Counted from the first letter of the stretch, positions 9,788 to 25,442 are shown. The stretch: DNA of 64,000 nucleotides from Cherax quadricarinatus (GCF_038502225.1 NC_091300.1:44365188-44429187); one strand, 5' to 3'. Program-made: numbers and translations. The notes: generated by a model not told the origin, from the sequence alone.

Positions 9788-10590
9788 CCAGTGGAGTGCC
9801 TTCCCTTATATGACAGTGGAGTGCCTTCCCTTATATGACAGTGGAGTGCCTTCCCTTATATGACAGTGGAGTGCCTTCCCTTATATGACAGTGGAGTGCC
9901 TTCCCTTATATGACAGTGGAGTGCCCTCCCTTATATGACAGTGGAGTGCCTTCCCTTATATGACAGTGAAGTGCCTTCCCTTATATGACAGTGGAGTGCC
10001 TTCCCTTATATGACAGTGGGATGCCTTCCCTTAAATCACAGTGGAGTGCCTTCCCTTATATGACAGTGGAGTGCCTTCCCTTATATGACAGTGGAGTGCC
10101 TTCCCTTATATGACAGTGGAGTGCCTTCCCTTATATGACAGTGGAGTGCCTTCCCTTATATGACTGTGGAATGCCTTCCCTTATATGACAGTGGAGTGCC
10201 TTCCCTTATATGACAGTGGAATGCCTTCCCTTATATGACAGTGGAGTGCCTTCCCTTATATGACTGTGGAATGCCTTCCCTTATATGACAGTGGAGTGCC
10301 TTCCCTTATATGACTGTGGAATGCCTTCCCTTATATGACAGTGGAGTGCCTTCCCTTATATGACAGTGGAATGCCTTCCCTTATATGACAGTGGAGTGCC
10401 TTCCCTTATATGACTGTGGAATGCCTTCCCTTATATGACAGTGGAGTGCCTTCCCTTATATGACAGTGGAATGCCTTCCCTTATATGACAGTGGAGTGCC
10501 TTCCCTTATATGACTGTGGAATGCCTTCCCTTATATGACAGTGGAGTGCCTTCCCTTATATGACAGTGGAGTGCCTTCCCTTAAGTCACA
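9788..10590 (+). repeat. 25-bp satellite, about 32 copies
   Basis: The unit contains GTGCCTTCCCTTATATGACA followed by GTGGA. The first third is nearly homogeneous. From about 10160, two variants (GACAGTGGAGTG and GACTGTGGAATG) alternate for many units, giving a 50-bp higher-order pattern. Edges are sharp; the last unit ends TTAAGTCACAG. No coding sense. Confidence 0.97.
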
Positions 10591-13495
<2,905 letters not shown>

Positions 13496-13815
13496 CTGAC
13501 AGCTAGCCAAGAGAGAAGGATAGATGGGACACTGAGAAGGATAGGGTGGGGAAGAGGATAAGATGGGACACTAATGGATAGAGTAGGAAGAAGGTGAGGG
13601 TGGAACATTAAGGACAGAATAGGGAGGAGAGTTGGGTGGGGCACTACTGAGGATAGGATGGGAAATTGGAAAGTACACGGTAGAGTATCGAGAAGGATAG
13701 GGTGAGATATTAAAGAGGATTTGCAGGGACATAAGACATGGTGGGTCACTGAGGATAGGGTGGGACATTGAGGATAGGGTGGTATGTAGAGGATAGAGTG
13801 AAGACATTGAGGATA
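13496..13815. repeat. Degenerate GGATAGGGTGGGACA-type array
   Basis: Loosely periodic 20-30-base units with the words GAGGATAG, GGTGGGACA and AAGGATAGGGTG. Purine-rich on plus; minus-strand frames through it are Pro/Ser/Leu-rich artefacts. Confidence 0.75.
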
Positions 13816-14149
13816 GAGCACTCTAGGAAGAAAAATTAAGACCTAGTGAAAAGTGAAGATGATAGATGAGTAGGATGATTGGAGGCAGACTGATGGAGAA
13901 CAATGGTGCACGGAGACACCAGTCTCCTCTTCTCCGTCCTGCTCCGTCCTTCTCCTCCTCCTCTACGGCCATCACCAACCACACCAAGGAGCGATATTCA
14001 CGAACACCATAACTGAGGCGGCTATGGAGAATTTATTGAAGTGTTTGAGACACGGGTGAGTGTAACAGCTAGCTGCCACAGTACAACAGCTGTCAAGGCT
14101 ACCAGAGACAGCACTTATAGAGCAGCAACAGTGAGTCAGGAACAACAGT

Positions 14150-14395
14150 TACCTGAGCCAGTAACTGCAGTCACCTCAGTCAGTAACAACAATCCCTTCA
14201 GCCAGGAACTGCAGTTACCTCAGCCAGGCGCTGCAGTTATCTCAGCCAGGAACTGCAGTTATCTCAGCCAGGAACAGCAGTCGCTTCAGCCAGGAACAGT
14301 AGTCACCTCAGTCAGTAACAGCAGTTACCTCAGCCAGGAACAGCAGTCACCTCAGTCAGTAACATGTCACTTCAGCCAGTAACGGCAGTCATCTC
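14150..14395 (+). repeat. 22-bp minisatellite, about 11 copies
   Basis: Units start CAGTTACCTCAGCCAGGAAC and close with AG. Variants change TTACC to TCACC and GCCAGGAAC to GTCAGTAAC. A 113-codon frame crosses it, but the 22-bp period shifts frame every unit, so it is not a protein repeat. Confidence 0.9.
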
Positions 14396-14510
14396 AGAGA
14401 GAGAAAATGTTTTTTGCTGTGTATTGTTGACCCTTTTGACGTCAGCAGACGCTCGCCTGTTGCCTTTGTTTACCTAATGGACAGTCACTACATTTTTAAT
14501 GATGAAGATA

Positions 14511-14514
14511 TTAA

Positions 14515-14580
<66 letters not shown>
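14511..14580. repeat. (AAT)n microsatellite
   Basis: About 65 bases of pure AAT triplets after ATTAAA. Confidence 0.97.
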
Positions 14581-14864
14581 TGTCCTATCTTGAGTGTGAG
14601 TCTACAGTATCTGCTTGTAATTGTAGTATTAGAAATTTCAATTCTCTGATATCTTCACACCCCGGTTTTGTCAGAGGTATCTAAGCTCTTTGAACGTGGA
14701 GGTTATTAGGGACCATTAAGCCTTTCTGGATAAATTACGGCAGAAATTTTAAAGTTATGTTTGAATCTTCGTGGATGTAGTACAGACTATAAGAAGAACT
14801 TGATAGTGAATATTATGAACGCAAAGAATCTGAGCGAAAGGAAGGCTGAAAAAAGTAAGTGGGG

Positions 14865-14901
14865 TTACATCAAGTGGGTCTGACAGACTCACTTGATGTA
14901 A
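14865..14901. repeat. Near-perfect 37-bp palindrome
   Basis: TTACATCAAGTGGGTCTG (14865-14882) and CAGACTCACTTGATGTAA (14884-14901) are reverse complements with one mismatch around a single A. It lies at the apparent 5' edge of the old RTE copy. No role assigned. Confidence 0.85.
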
Positions 14902-15057
14902 GGAGTAAGGATAATATATAAGGGAAATAAAAGAAGGGGCATAAATGCTTTAAAAAAATTGTGGATTAGAATAAAGATGGTACGTGAGGAATGAAAAGAT
15001 GTGATAAGTGAGTTAAATTAGTGTTTATGTACCTGAATATGAAATGAGGTAGAGTAG

Positions 15058-15160
<103 letters not shown>

Positions 15161-15248
15161 CCATCAAGCTAATGTTTACTGAGTTTTCATCCAAATGAGA
15201 AAATAATTTTTTTGGGTGACTTGAATGCTAAAGTGAGAGAGACATGTA

Positions 15249-15383
15249 GAGGTGACTGGTGAGTGTACAGTGCCGGAGGTGACTGGTGAGTGTACAGTGC
15301 CGGAGGTGACTGGTGAGTGTACAGTGCCGGAGGTGACTGGTGAGTGTACAGTGCCGGAGGTGACTGGTGAGTGGAGAGTGCCG
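15249..15383 (+). repeat. 27-bp tandem array, 5 copies
   Basis: Five exactly spaced units starting at 15249, 15276, 15303, 15330 and 15357, containing GAGGTGACTGGTGAGTGTAC then AGTGCCG. The unit corresponds to the RTE segment just after the GDLNAKV motif (GGTGTGGTAGGTAAG...GTGCCAG near 46178-46206). It is therefore a local duplication of element sequence. Confidence 0.9.
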
Positions 15384-15510
15384 GAGGTAAATGATAACGA
15401 GAACCTCAAATCGAAGTATACATAGAAACAGGTTTGACAATTAAGCAATACTTATTTTAAGAAAATTAGTGCACAGTGGCAGTGGTTTGCTAAACTATTA
15501 ACTAGTGACG

Positions 15511-15626
15511 TTGATGGGTAGACCTCTGGATGTGTATGGTTGATGGGTAGACTTCTGGATGTGTACGGATGATAGGTAGACTTCTGGACGTGTATGGTTG
15601 ATGGGTAGACTTCTGGATGTGCAAGG
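15511..15626 (+). repeat. 29-bp tandem array, 4 copies
   Basis: Four units containing TGATGGGTAGACTTCTGGAT then GTGTATGG. The matching single-copy segment in the intact RTE element is GTTGAGTAGACTTCAGGATG near 46371-46390, so this too arose from the LINE frame. Confidence 0.85.
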
Positions 15627-16111
15627 TTTTAGAGGAGCGATTGATGTCATAATTTAGTGATAGCTACAGTAAAAGTGAGATGCAGATGAAATTCAAGGAT
15701 AATGGCGTCATTCTGCAAGGGAGAAGTGAAAGTAAATGAACCAAAGACAGCAATTAGTGGGTGGTACAGTTACTGAAAGAAAGGCGGGTTGGAAAGAGTA
15801 TAGGTAACAAGGAAATAGTTGGAGAGTTATGGTTCTGTGTTAAGAATTCAGTTCTAGGGAACACAACAGAGGTTTGTGGATATAAAAATGAATAGTGTAA
15901 TGATGAGATTAAAAGGGTAGTAGGAGAAATTTAGCATAAGACGACTTTTCACACTATAAAAGAATATAAACAAAGCAGAGTATAGAGATAAATGTGCTTG
16001 AATGAGTGATGAGAGAGTGTAAATACAAGGAAAAATGAAAGAATAGATGAGTCTTTATCAATATACTGTTGTAATTATAAGAATGGTTTGGTTGAAATAT
16101 TGAGTGTAGCT

Positions 16112-16545
16112 ATTACAACCCAGGTACTCAAAGGCCTGTTATCCTGGGTGTAAAGGGAGCAAAATAAACACAGCAGAAAAACTTTGAATTATATTATCCT
16201 TCACCAAGTACAGACAGAAGTATGTACACTATATACAACAATAGGTATTAGTGCATGCCACGGTAATCAAGGCAGAATTGAAGCCAATAGAATGCAGACC
16301 ACCGTGCTTCAACCAGCTATCGAATGGAAATGACGAGGGTGAAAACCTGAATGGTAACCACGTCACCTTCACAATTGCCAGATCCACCTTCACATTGACT
16401 GGACCTAGATACTGATCTGACGATGGGGCCCCGTTAGATCATTAGATCCTTAGTATCTGGTTCGCTGGTTGGGGAGGCAGCCTTTATGAGTGTGGTAACA
16501 TGCTCCGAATAAAGATTACATACATTTGCATGCAACAGTAGTTAA
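16112..16545 (+). mobile_element. Dispersed repeat, copy 1 (possible solo LTR)
   Basis: Begins ATTACAACCCAGGTACTCAA and ends near GAATAAAGATTACATAC...GCATGCAACA. The same sequence occurs reversed at 36172-36625. It holds TACACTATATACAAC and a late AATAAA, which would suit a long terminal repeat with a promoter and a poly-A signal. There are no flanking retroviral-type genes and I could not fix a target duplication. It interrupts the old RTE copy. Confidence 0.6.
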
Positions 16546-18115
16546 CCTGCATGGCAAATGGACTTGAAAGTTAAGAATGAAAAATGGGAGATGTTAAATG
16601 GGGAGGTGAAGATACTATAAAGATAAAGAAAAAATTCGAGTTGTTAAATGTTTATGACGAAATGGATGCAGTGATTTCGTGCACTGGGCATGGAGGAATA
16701 AGATCTGGTAGTAGTAAGGAAGAGCAGGGGGTGAGAGTGGGGTAAGTACATAAGCCAGTGGGTACAACGGAATAGGGAAGATGGGATTCAGACTGATATG
16801 TTAGACAAATAGGGAAGATTCACAAATGGTAGTTTGAAAGAGCGGCATGAAAGTGAATCATATAAGTGATCACTACTTAGATTTGTATAACGCAGAGCTT
16901 ATCACATTTATGGATATAGTTAACACAAATAATTGGACTAATAGACCATATATATCAAATGTGTGGAATAGGTGATAGGTTACGAAAAGTAATAAAAGCT
17001 TTTGCAGAGAATGAAGCTCAGGTCAGGGTATGTAGGAGAGAAGGGAACAATTTTCAAGTAGTCTCTAGGCAGGGATACGTGATGTCACCATAGTTGTTTA
17101 ACATATTCGTAAATGAAGTTATAAAAATAATTAAAACTAGGATGCTGGGGAGGGGTACAGGCTTGAAAATAATGAATCAAATGTGAAGTGGGAGTTGTGA
17201 GTTTCTCTTTGCTGTTGAAGCAGTACTTTTAGGAGAGACTGAAGAGGCGTTGTAAAGGTTGGGGAAGGAGTTTGGCAGGGTGTGTTAGAGGAAATTAAAA
17301 GTGAATAAAAAATTGAAGTGAAGAGAGTAAGAAAAGGTCTAGACAATGAAAGATTGGATATTAGATTTGAGGGAGGGAGAACGGAGGAAGTGAACGTATT
17401 TAGATATATCAGAGTGGATATTTCAGCAGATGACTCTGTAACAGACAAAGTTAATTATTGCATTGATGACGATGTAAAGTTAGGTGGGATGTTGAGAGGT
17501 CTGAGGAAAGAAAAAAGTTTCTCAATGGAGGGAAAAACAGGAATGTATCAGTGTGTAGTATTGCCAACATTTTGATATATAAATATGAGACATGGTCTTT
17601 AAACGTTGCAGCGAGGAAGAGACTGGGAAAGGAGTGGAGATGCCTTTTTTTGGGAGCAATATATGCTGTGACTATTATTAATGTATGCTGAGAAGAATAT
17701 ACACAGATTTTGAAGAGGGAAGAGGCAGACTCGTCCGTTAGAAAGAATTGTTAAGACGGTGAATACATTGATGGTGGAAGGAACAAGTGGCAGGGGTAGT
17801 CAAAGTATAGGTTGCAGGGAAGATATGAAGGATGTTTTAAGTGGTAGGAGCTTCAGCATTTAGCAGGCATGTGTGAGAATGTTAGATCGGAGTGTATTCC
17901 AGTGTTTCTTTCGGTGTGTTATGTATCATTTATGAAGTAATTCGGCAACCAGTTAACTGGACGTGAGATGTATAACGCCTGCACATTAAAGGATACGTTG
18001 TTGTTGCAGCTCAGAGGGTCATTTGTATTGTGATGTCACTGCATTTCTGGCAAGAGAGCAACTGCAGGAATTATGATGAATATGTTTAGTTTAACAGGTC
18101 ACCCTATCTTGGTAA

Positions 18116-20029
18116 GTGACGTCTGACCTTGTTAAAAATATATTTTCACTTATTCCATATAAAAGAGGATTTAATAAACAATTTAGTGGATGTTTTGCTT
18201 CAGTGGAAAATTTATGAAGTATGTTTAGGATGAGAGAGAACGATCCTTTACTGTCTATTGTAAATAACGATGAACAAGACTTAAAGGAAAGATGCCAGAG
18301 TAATCTGGAATGACTGGAGGTGTGGAACTCCCAATACAAGATTTACGGCACCATTACTATGTTATGGACAGAACCTTCAGCTCCTCCTACTGACCAGTAA
18401 GTCAGAGGTCGTCGCTTCACAGTCTCGATCTGCAGAGGTTTATTTCTCTGTGTATATATTCCCAGAGGTGTATATACCAGTGTTTGTATTTTCAGGTGTG
18501 TATATGCACTCATAGGCGTATTTATTTGAGTGTAGACACATTGAGAATTTACGGCAGACCCAATTTTAATTATTAAAGTATTCTTGGTCGTTCAAGGTAA
18601 CTCCACCTAACCCAACCAACTCATCTCAAGCAACCAAACCAGAGTTTGCAGTTCCTGGAAAGGTCATGCTTCTTGAAAACGGACTTGATTGAAACGCCCA
18701 CAGGTATACTGGACCTTCTGGATTGTTTTCCATTTGCCAGAGGCTGTAGGACCCCTACAATTTTAATGCTTCAACGTCGTGACTATAAGAATAATTACAT
18801 ATATTTCGGTTGTTGCGTGATCCGAGAAGCTATCCCTGTATTGCACAACCCCAGCCACTTGTATGTCAGTGCTAACGATGGGAATAGTGCAGAGTGCGGC
18901 GTAAGTTTCTAATTCAGTTAAATATGAGAATTAAAGATGGATCAGAAGAGGAATTCACGAGTTACCTCGACGGGAAAACTAATAACCCAGTTTCTTCAAT
19001 AAAAATGTCAAATTAGGACATACTTCTCTTGTTATACGAGTGACCAAAATTTGCAATAATTGTTTCATCCATATCATAAGATGCATGAGTCATTAAAGAT
19101 GCCATTCACATATGTTTTTTAATTTTAACCTGGAGAAGTGCCAAACCCGCGGGGTTTTGGCACTTTTCCAGGAAAACCTGTGTTTTTAATCAAGGGGCAC
19201 TTCACCAGCAACCCCGCCCACATGAGAAGACATATTACGGTTATTTAATCCAAAATATTACTGTTTCATTCCATGATTAAAATGTAAAAATAGCGCCCAC
19301 ACACTCTATTAAGAGCTGCAATCTTTTACTAGGTGAGATTCACAAGTGTTGAGATTTTAAAACAGATCAGAAGGGGTTTTTTGTGTTACCACATGACAAC
19401 TAATCTCGGGAATGGTGTGTATAAAAGCGTGGTGAGAGCAGCTGCACCTGACACTAGCTGAATGAACCTTCACATAGTTATGGTTCATCAAGGTTGAAAG
19501 TTTAAATCTGGTCTATGAGGTATTCAGAAGTTATCAGTGACTGCTATGGAAGAAGTTAATGGAAGATACGTAACTTTACTGTATCATTAACTGTGACCAA
19601 CTCTAACATAAAATTTTAAGAAAATTTTATAGTTAAGGGTTCACTAAGCTCGTGAAACTTCGAAAAGCCATAACAGCTCTGGTTTTTCAATATTTTTCAG
19701 TTCACTTTTAGCAGTTCTATTTAAAGTTCTCTATTATCTTGAAAGAAAAAAATATTTGATTTTTGTGTATTAAAAGGAAGTTCTTTTTAGACATAATTTT
19801 TAATATAAAAATTGCAAATTGGTAGCTATATAGCCCAAATTAAGATACATCTGCGCTTAGTGTTTGAAGTCAGGCAGAAGCGGCATTCTCTAATTATTAC
19901 AAGGAAACCAATTTATTCAATAAACTTGGCAAATACATTTAACAACAGTGACGCCTTGAAGCTTTTGAAAAAAATCCCATTCTCTAGTAATTGTAACGTT
20001 ATAGTACTATAGACAAGCATAATCTTCTT
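18116..20029. other. 1.9 kb without recognised genes
   Basis: AT-rich single-copy-looking DNA. It holds a hairpin at 19129-19172 and a TATAAAAG at 19420-19427 with no convincing gene behind it. An 88-codon frame at 18646-18912 matches nothing I know. Confidence 0.5.
19129..19172. repeat. 44-bp hairpin
   Basis: CCTGGAGAAGTGCCAAACCC on the left pairs with GGGTTTTGGCACTTTTCCAGG on the right (written here as its 5' GGG and 3' CCAGG ends with GGCACTT in the middle). There are a couple of mismatches and a short GC-rich turn. Confidence 0.75.
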
Positions 20030-20560
20030 ACTCTAAATCCACGCTAGTTTGTGTTGTGAAGGTTTTGCTGATCCTTATAACTTGTAATTTGGCGTCTCAT
20101 GACGCTTTCGAAGAATTTTATGATTTGTAATGTTAAGGTTACTGGATAGCGTTCTCGTGCCTGTTTTAGGAACTATGTCTACACCCCTTAAGGGTCTCTG
20201 GGATTTCGTCTACATCAAAGTGTTTTAGCCAGAGTTCAGTGAGTGCTTGTGTTACGGATATTTTGAGTATCTTAATAAGGAATTCTGGTCCAGATATTGA
20301 ACGAGAGAGTATGTTTTATATTTGCTTTTCAAATTCTGCAGCGTTAACGCTTATGTCAGCTATGTGACCTGTGTGGTCTTCACCGTCAACGAGAAAAAAA
20401 AATTGCATTTTCCACCCTGCTTTTGTTCAGTGGATTGCAGAACATTCCTTCTTCTTGTTGTTCAAGAATTTCACTCGTTTCTTTTTCGTCGTTAGTTTAG
20501 GAACCTTTCATGATCAGTGGTTCAGTTCAGTGAACCATTGATAAGTAGTGCAATTCTTAA
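20030..20560 (-). pseudogene. Minus-strand LINE reverse transcriptase relic
   Basis: On minus, fragments read INVNAAEFEKQI, then SGPEFLIKILKISVTQAL (the pre-RT segment before motif 1), then NPVTLTITNH and AKPSQHKLAW. The last two match the PVTLTSHI and QNLHNTNQHGF blocks of CR1/Jockey-type elements. Many frameshifts are present. The motif-A and catalytic Asp-Asp region lies beyond the preserved part. Confidence 0.55.
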
Positions 20561-20860
20561 ATTAAATCACGTATATGATTAGAAATATTAATTAAGGGTT
20601 TCGGGCAATATAGTGGAGAGCTTTCCGTTTCTGTTGTGTTTCTTGTGTCTGGTACGACAGCTTCTCTGTAACTCCCTGCACGGATTATCTTTCTATCAGT
20701 GCGACATGTTCACGTCTTTTCAGGAGTTCAGGAACACTTTTTCTCATGTACATTGTTCTACGTTCTCTTTCTGTCCATGATTCTTGGGGTTGCCTTCATG
20801 ACACATATTTAATGAAAACTTTGCCTACTTCTGAAATTAACTTTTCCAAGCCCTAGTGAG

Positions 20861-22570
20861 GAACATACTGCAGGGACATACTGCAGGGACATACTGCAGG
20901 ACATACTGCAGGACATACTGCAGGGACATACTGCAGGGACATACTGCAGGGACATACTGCAGGGACATACTGCAGGGACATACTGCAGGACATACTGCAG
21001 GGACATACTGCAGGGACATACTGCAGGGACATACTGCAGGACATACTGCAGGGACATACTGCAGGGACATACTGCAGGGACATACTGCAGGACATACTGC
21101 AGGGACATACTGCAGGGACATACTGCAGGGACATACTGCAGGACATACTGCAGGGACATACTGCAGGGACATACTGCAGGACATACTGCAGGGCATAGTG
21201 CAGGGACATACTGCAGGGATATACTGCAGGGACGTACCGCAGGGACATACTGCAGGGACATACTGCAGGGACATACTGCAGGGACATACTGCAGGGACAT
21301 ACTGCAGGGACATACTGCAGGGACATACTGCAGGACATACTGCTGGGACATACTGCAGGGACATACTGCAGGGACATACTGCAGGGACATACTGCAGGGA
21401 CATACTGCAGGGACATACTGCAGGACATACTGCAGGGACATACTGCAGGGACGTACTGCAGGGACATACTGCAGGGACATACTGCAGGGACATACTGCAG
21501 GGACATACTGCAGGGACATACTGCAGGGACATACTGCAGGACATACTGCAGGGACATACTGCAGGGACATACTGCAGGGACATACTGCAGGGCATACTGC
21601 AGGGACATACTGCAGGGACATACTGCAGGACATACTGCAGGGACATACTGCAGGGACGTACTGCAGGGACGTACTGCAGGACATACTGCAGGGACATACT
21701 GCAGGGACATACTGCAGTGACATACTGCAGGGACATACTGCAGGGACATACTGCAGGGACATACTGCAGGACATACTGCAGGGACATACTGCAGGGACAT
21801 ACTGCAGGGACATACTGCAGGGACATACTGCTGGGACATACTGCAGGGACATACTGCAGGGACATACTGCAGGGACATACTGCAGGACATACTGCAGGGA
21901 CATACTGCAGGACATACTGCAGGGACATACTGCAGGGACATATTGCAGGACATACTGCAGGGACATACTGCAGGGACATACTGCAGGACATACTGCAGGG
22001 ACATACTGCAGGGACATACTGCAGGGATATACTGCAGGGGCGTACTGCAGGGACATACTGCATGGACATACTGCAGAGACATACCGCATTGACATACTGC
22101 AGGGACATACTGCAGGGACATACTGCAGGGCATAGTGCAGGGACATACTGCAGGGACATACTGCAGAGATATACTGCAGGGACGTACCGCAGGGACATAC
22201 TGCAGGGACATACTGCAGGGACATACTGCAGGGACATACTGCAGGGACATACTGCAGGGACATACTGCAGGGACATACTACAGGGACATACTGCAGGGAC
22301 ATACTGCAGGGACATACTGCAGGGACATACTGCAGGGACATACTGCAGGGACGTACTGCAGGGACATACTGCAGGAGGTACTGCAGGGACATACTGCAGG
22401 GACATACTGCAAGACATACTGCAGGGCGTATTGAGCGGTATTTCGTGTAACATAGTGCCAGACATACTGCCGCGCATACTGCCGGACATATTGCATGGCA
22501 TGCTCTAGAGCATACTGAGGGCCATACTGTGAAAAATACTGATGATTATACTACGCGGTATACTGTCGGG
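20861..22570. repeat. 13-bp CTGCAG satellite, about 125 copies
   Basis: The unit GGGACATACTGCA, with 12-base variants lacking one G, makes a CTGCAG palindrome at nearly every junction. Beyond about 22430 the units decay (CATACTGCCGG, GCATACTGAGG) and merge into the next array. Thirteen bases times three gives a 39-base cycle without stops, so four or more reading frames of 400-550 codons appear on the two strands. None is a credible gene. Confidence 0.97.
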
Positions 22571-22577
22571 CTCACTA

Positions 22578-23895
22578 CATTGATACAGCAGCATACTTTC
22601 TGTAGTGATACAGCAGTATACTTTATGTAGTGATACAGCAGTACATTGGTACACTTTCTATAGCAATATAGCAGTACAATGGTACACTTTCTGTGGTGAT
22701 ACAGCAGTACAATGGTACACTTTCTATAGCAATATAGCAGTACAATGGTACACTTTCTGTGGTGATACAGCAGTACATTGGTACACTTTCTATAGCAATA
22801 TAGCAGTACAATGGTACACTTTCTGTGGTGATACAGCAGTACAATGGTACACTTTCTGTGGTGATACAGCAGTACAATGGTACACTTTCTGTAGTGATAC
22901 AGCAGTACAATGGTATACTTTCTGTAGTGATACAGCAGTACAATGGTATACTTTCTGTAGTGATACAGCAAAACACTGGTATACTTTCTGTAGTGATACA
23001 GCAGTACACTGGTATACTTTCTGTAGTGATACAGCAGTACACTGGTATACTTTCTGTAGTGATACAGCAGTACACTGGTATACTTTCTGTAGTGATACAG
23101 CAGTACACTGGTATACTTTCTGTAGTGATACAGCAGTACACTGGTATACTTTCTGTAGTGATACAGCAATACACTGGTATACTTTCTGTAGTGATACAGC
23201 AGTACACTGGTATACTTTCTGTAGTGATACAGCAGTACACTGGTATACTTTCTGTAGTGATACAGCAGTACACTGGTATACTTTCTGTAGTGATACAGCA
23301 GTACACTGGTATACTTTCTGTAGTGATACAGCAGTACACTGGTATACTTTCTGTAGTGATACAGCAGTACACTGGTATACTTTCTGTAGTGATACAGCAG
23401 TACACTGGTATACTTTCTGTAGTGATACAGCAGTACACTGGTATACTTTCTGTAGTGATACAGCAATACACTGGTATACTTTCTGTAGTGATACAGCAGT
23501 ACACTGGTATACTTTCTGTAGTGATACAGCAGTACACTGGTATACTTTCTGTAGTGATACAGCAGTACACTGGTATACTTTCTGTAGTGATACAGCAGTA
23601 CACTGGTATACTTTCTGTAGTGATACAGCAGTACACTGGTATACTTTCCCGAGTGATAAAGTAATACACTGGTATACTTTCTGTAGTGATACAGCAATAC
23701 ACTGGTATACTTTATGTAGTTATACAACAATAGACTGGAATACTTTCTGTAGTGATACAACAGTATACTGGTATACTTTCTGTATTTATACAACAATATA
23801 CTGGTATACTTTCTGAAATGATGCAGCAATATACTTGTATATTTTCTGTAATGTCACAGCAATATACTGGTATACTTTCTGTAATGATACAGCAA
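22578..23895. repeat. 33-bp satellite, about 40 copies
   Basis: Units contain GATACAGCAGTACACTGGTA then TACTTTCTGTAGT. The left quarter (to about 22860) alternates two variants, giving a 66-base cycle. The middle is nearly homogeneous and the right end decays. The unit length is a multiple of three, so several frames are open: plus reads SDTAVHWYTFC and minus reads YRKYTSVLLYH repeated. I regard these as artefacts. Confidence 0.97.
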
Positions 23896-24361
23896 CTAAT
23901 CTGAAAAACTTGTGGTGTTTCCTCTTGAAGACAGCCAGAGGTTAGTTGGTACTTCCCTTCGTGCACAAGTGAGGGTGTTGGAAAGTTATGGACTTCTGTC
24001 ATTCATAGAGCTCTCTTACTGTACTCGTCGCGCCCCTGCTTTTTATTGAGGAAGGGGGTTATTACTGCACCAACGTTGATACTCTGATTGATCAGGGCCC
24101 TATCTATTGCAAAGTCAGCTTGAATAAAATGATTAATCAGGAATAAGTTCCCTTCAGACTTGGCCAGTGAGTTGGTCGTAATACACATAATGAAACGTCA
24201 ATTTATATTAAAATATTTAAACGTGACCGGAAAATGTTAGCTACAGTTCATTAAATCAGGAAATCAATAAACCTTTTAAATCAGAGTATCAGAAAATTCA
24301 GGAATTGGTTAATTTACTTGGTTTAAAAGCCAATAAAAACTAGTAACAAAATAGAATACAT

Positions 24362-24366
<5 letters not shown>
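23896..24366. other. Spacer, no gene seen
   Basis: Single-copy-looking sequence. TGATTGATCAGGGCCCTATC near 24088 resembles the 3' region of the LINE at 3.6-3.7 kb and may be a small scrap of it. Confidence 0.4.

Positions 24367-24435
<69 letters not shown>
24367..24435. repeat. (TA)n microsatellite
   Basis: About 68 bases of pure TA abutting the left arm of the following hairpin. Confidence 0.97.
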
Positions 24436-24437
<2 letters not shown>

Positions 24438-24574
24438 CAATGAAATCACGAAACAAGTGATTTTTAAATCATTTACCAAACTTCGACAGGCCAGGACTTG
24501 ACCCTACGAACCTTGTACTGCCTCCAGAGACAGCTCAATGTATGTATCACTTGTTTCGTGATTTCATTGCTATA
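24433..24574. repeat. 29-bp perfect inverted repeats around a tRNA-like scrap
   Basis: 24433-24461 and 24546-24574 are exact reverse complements (GCAATGAAATCACGAAACAA within the left arm). The 84-base interior has, on minus, a tRNA-like B-box segment (GGTCAAGTCCTGG) like the plus-strand one at 24770-24784. It resembles a small fold-back or MITE-like unit bounded by TA sequence. Confidence 0.85.
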
Positions 24575-24702
24575 TAGACCGCTTGTTGAGGCGGGTATTC
24601 AAACAGGATGAGGCTGAAATTAATCCTTGAGATACCACTGCCATGAGTGTCCTCGGACCAAGGCAAACATATAGCTACGTGGTGTGTGCTTGGTTTTTGT
24701 AG

Positions 24703-24790
24703 GATCAGTGGCGTAGTGGTAAGGTGTTACGTACATTGTGCTGTCTCTGGAGGCGGTACAAGGTTCGTAGGGTCGAGTCCTGGCTTGCCG
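24703..24790 (+). mobile_element. tRNA-like SINE head
   Basis: A box TGGCGTAGTGG (24709-24719) and B box GGGTCGAGTCC (24770-24780), with about 50 bases between them. No good cloverleaf is seen, so a SINE promoter is more likely than a tRNA gene. It runs into (TA)n at 24803. Confidence 0.55.
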
Positions 24791-24802
24791 CAGTTCGGTA
24801 AA

Positions 24803-25351
<549 letters not shown>

Positions 25352-25440
<89 letters not shown>
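25352..25440. repeat. (TA)n microsatellite right of MITE 1
   Basis: About 88 bases of pure TA. Confidence 0.97.

Positions 25441-25442
<2 letters not shown>

Noticed and set aside
9788..10590. CRISPR-like array
   Set aside because: Units are directly adjacent with no unique spacers; it is a satellite in a eukaryotic context. The same holds for the other arrays.
18646..18912. 88-codon frame as a small gene
   Set aside because: No recognisable motif, composition or neighbours. The length is within chance for this window.
19411..19460. TATA-box promoter (TATAAAAG at 19420)
   Set aside because: No initiator, frame or conserved sequence follows within several hundred bases. One TATAAAAG is expected by chance in AT-rich DNA of this length.
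20809..22508. Frames of 465-554 codons in the 13-bp array
   Set aside because: Same artefact: a 39-base cycle without stops, open in several frames on both strands.
22546..23829. Cys/Thr/Tyr-rich repeat proteins of 279-427 codons
   Set aside because: The 33-bp satellite length is a multiple of three, so the frames never shift. There is no evidence of selection on one frame.
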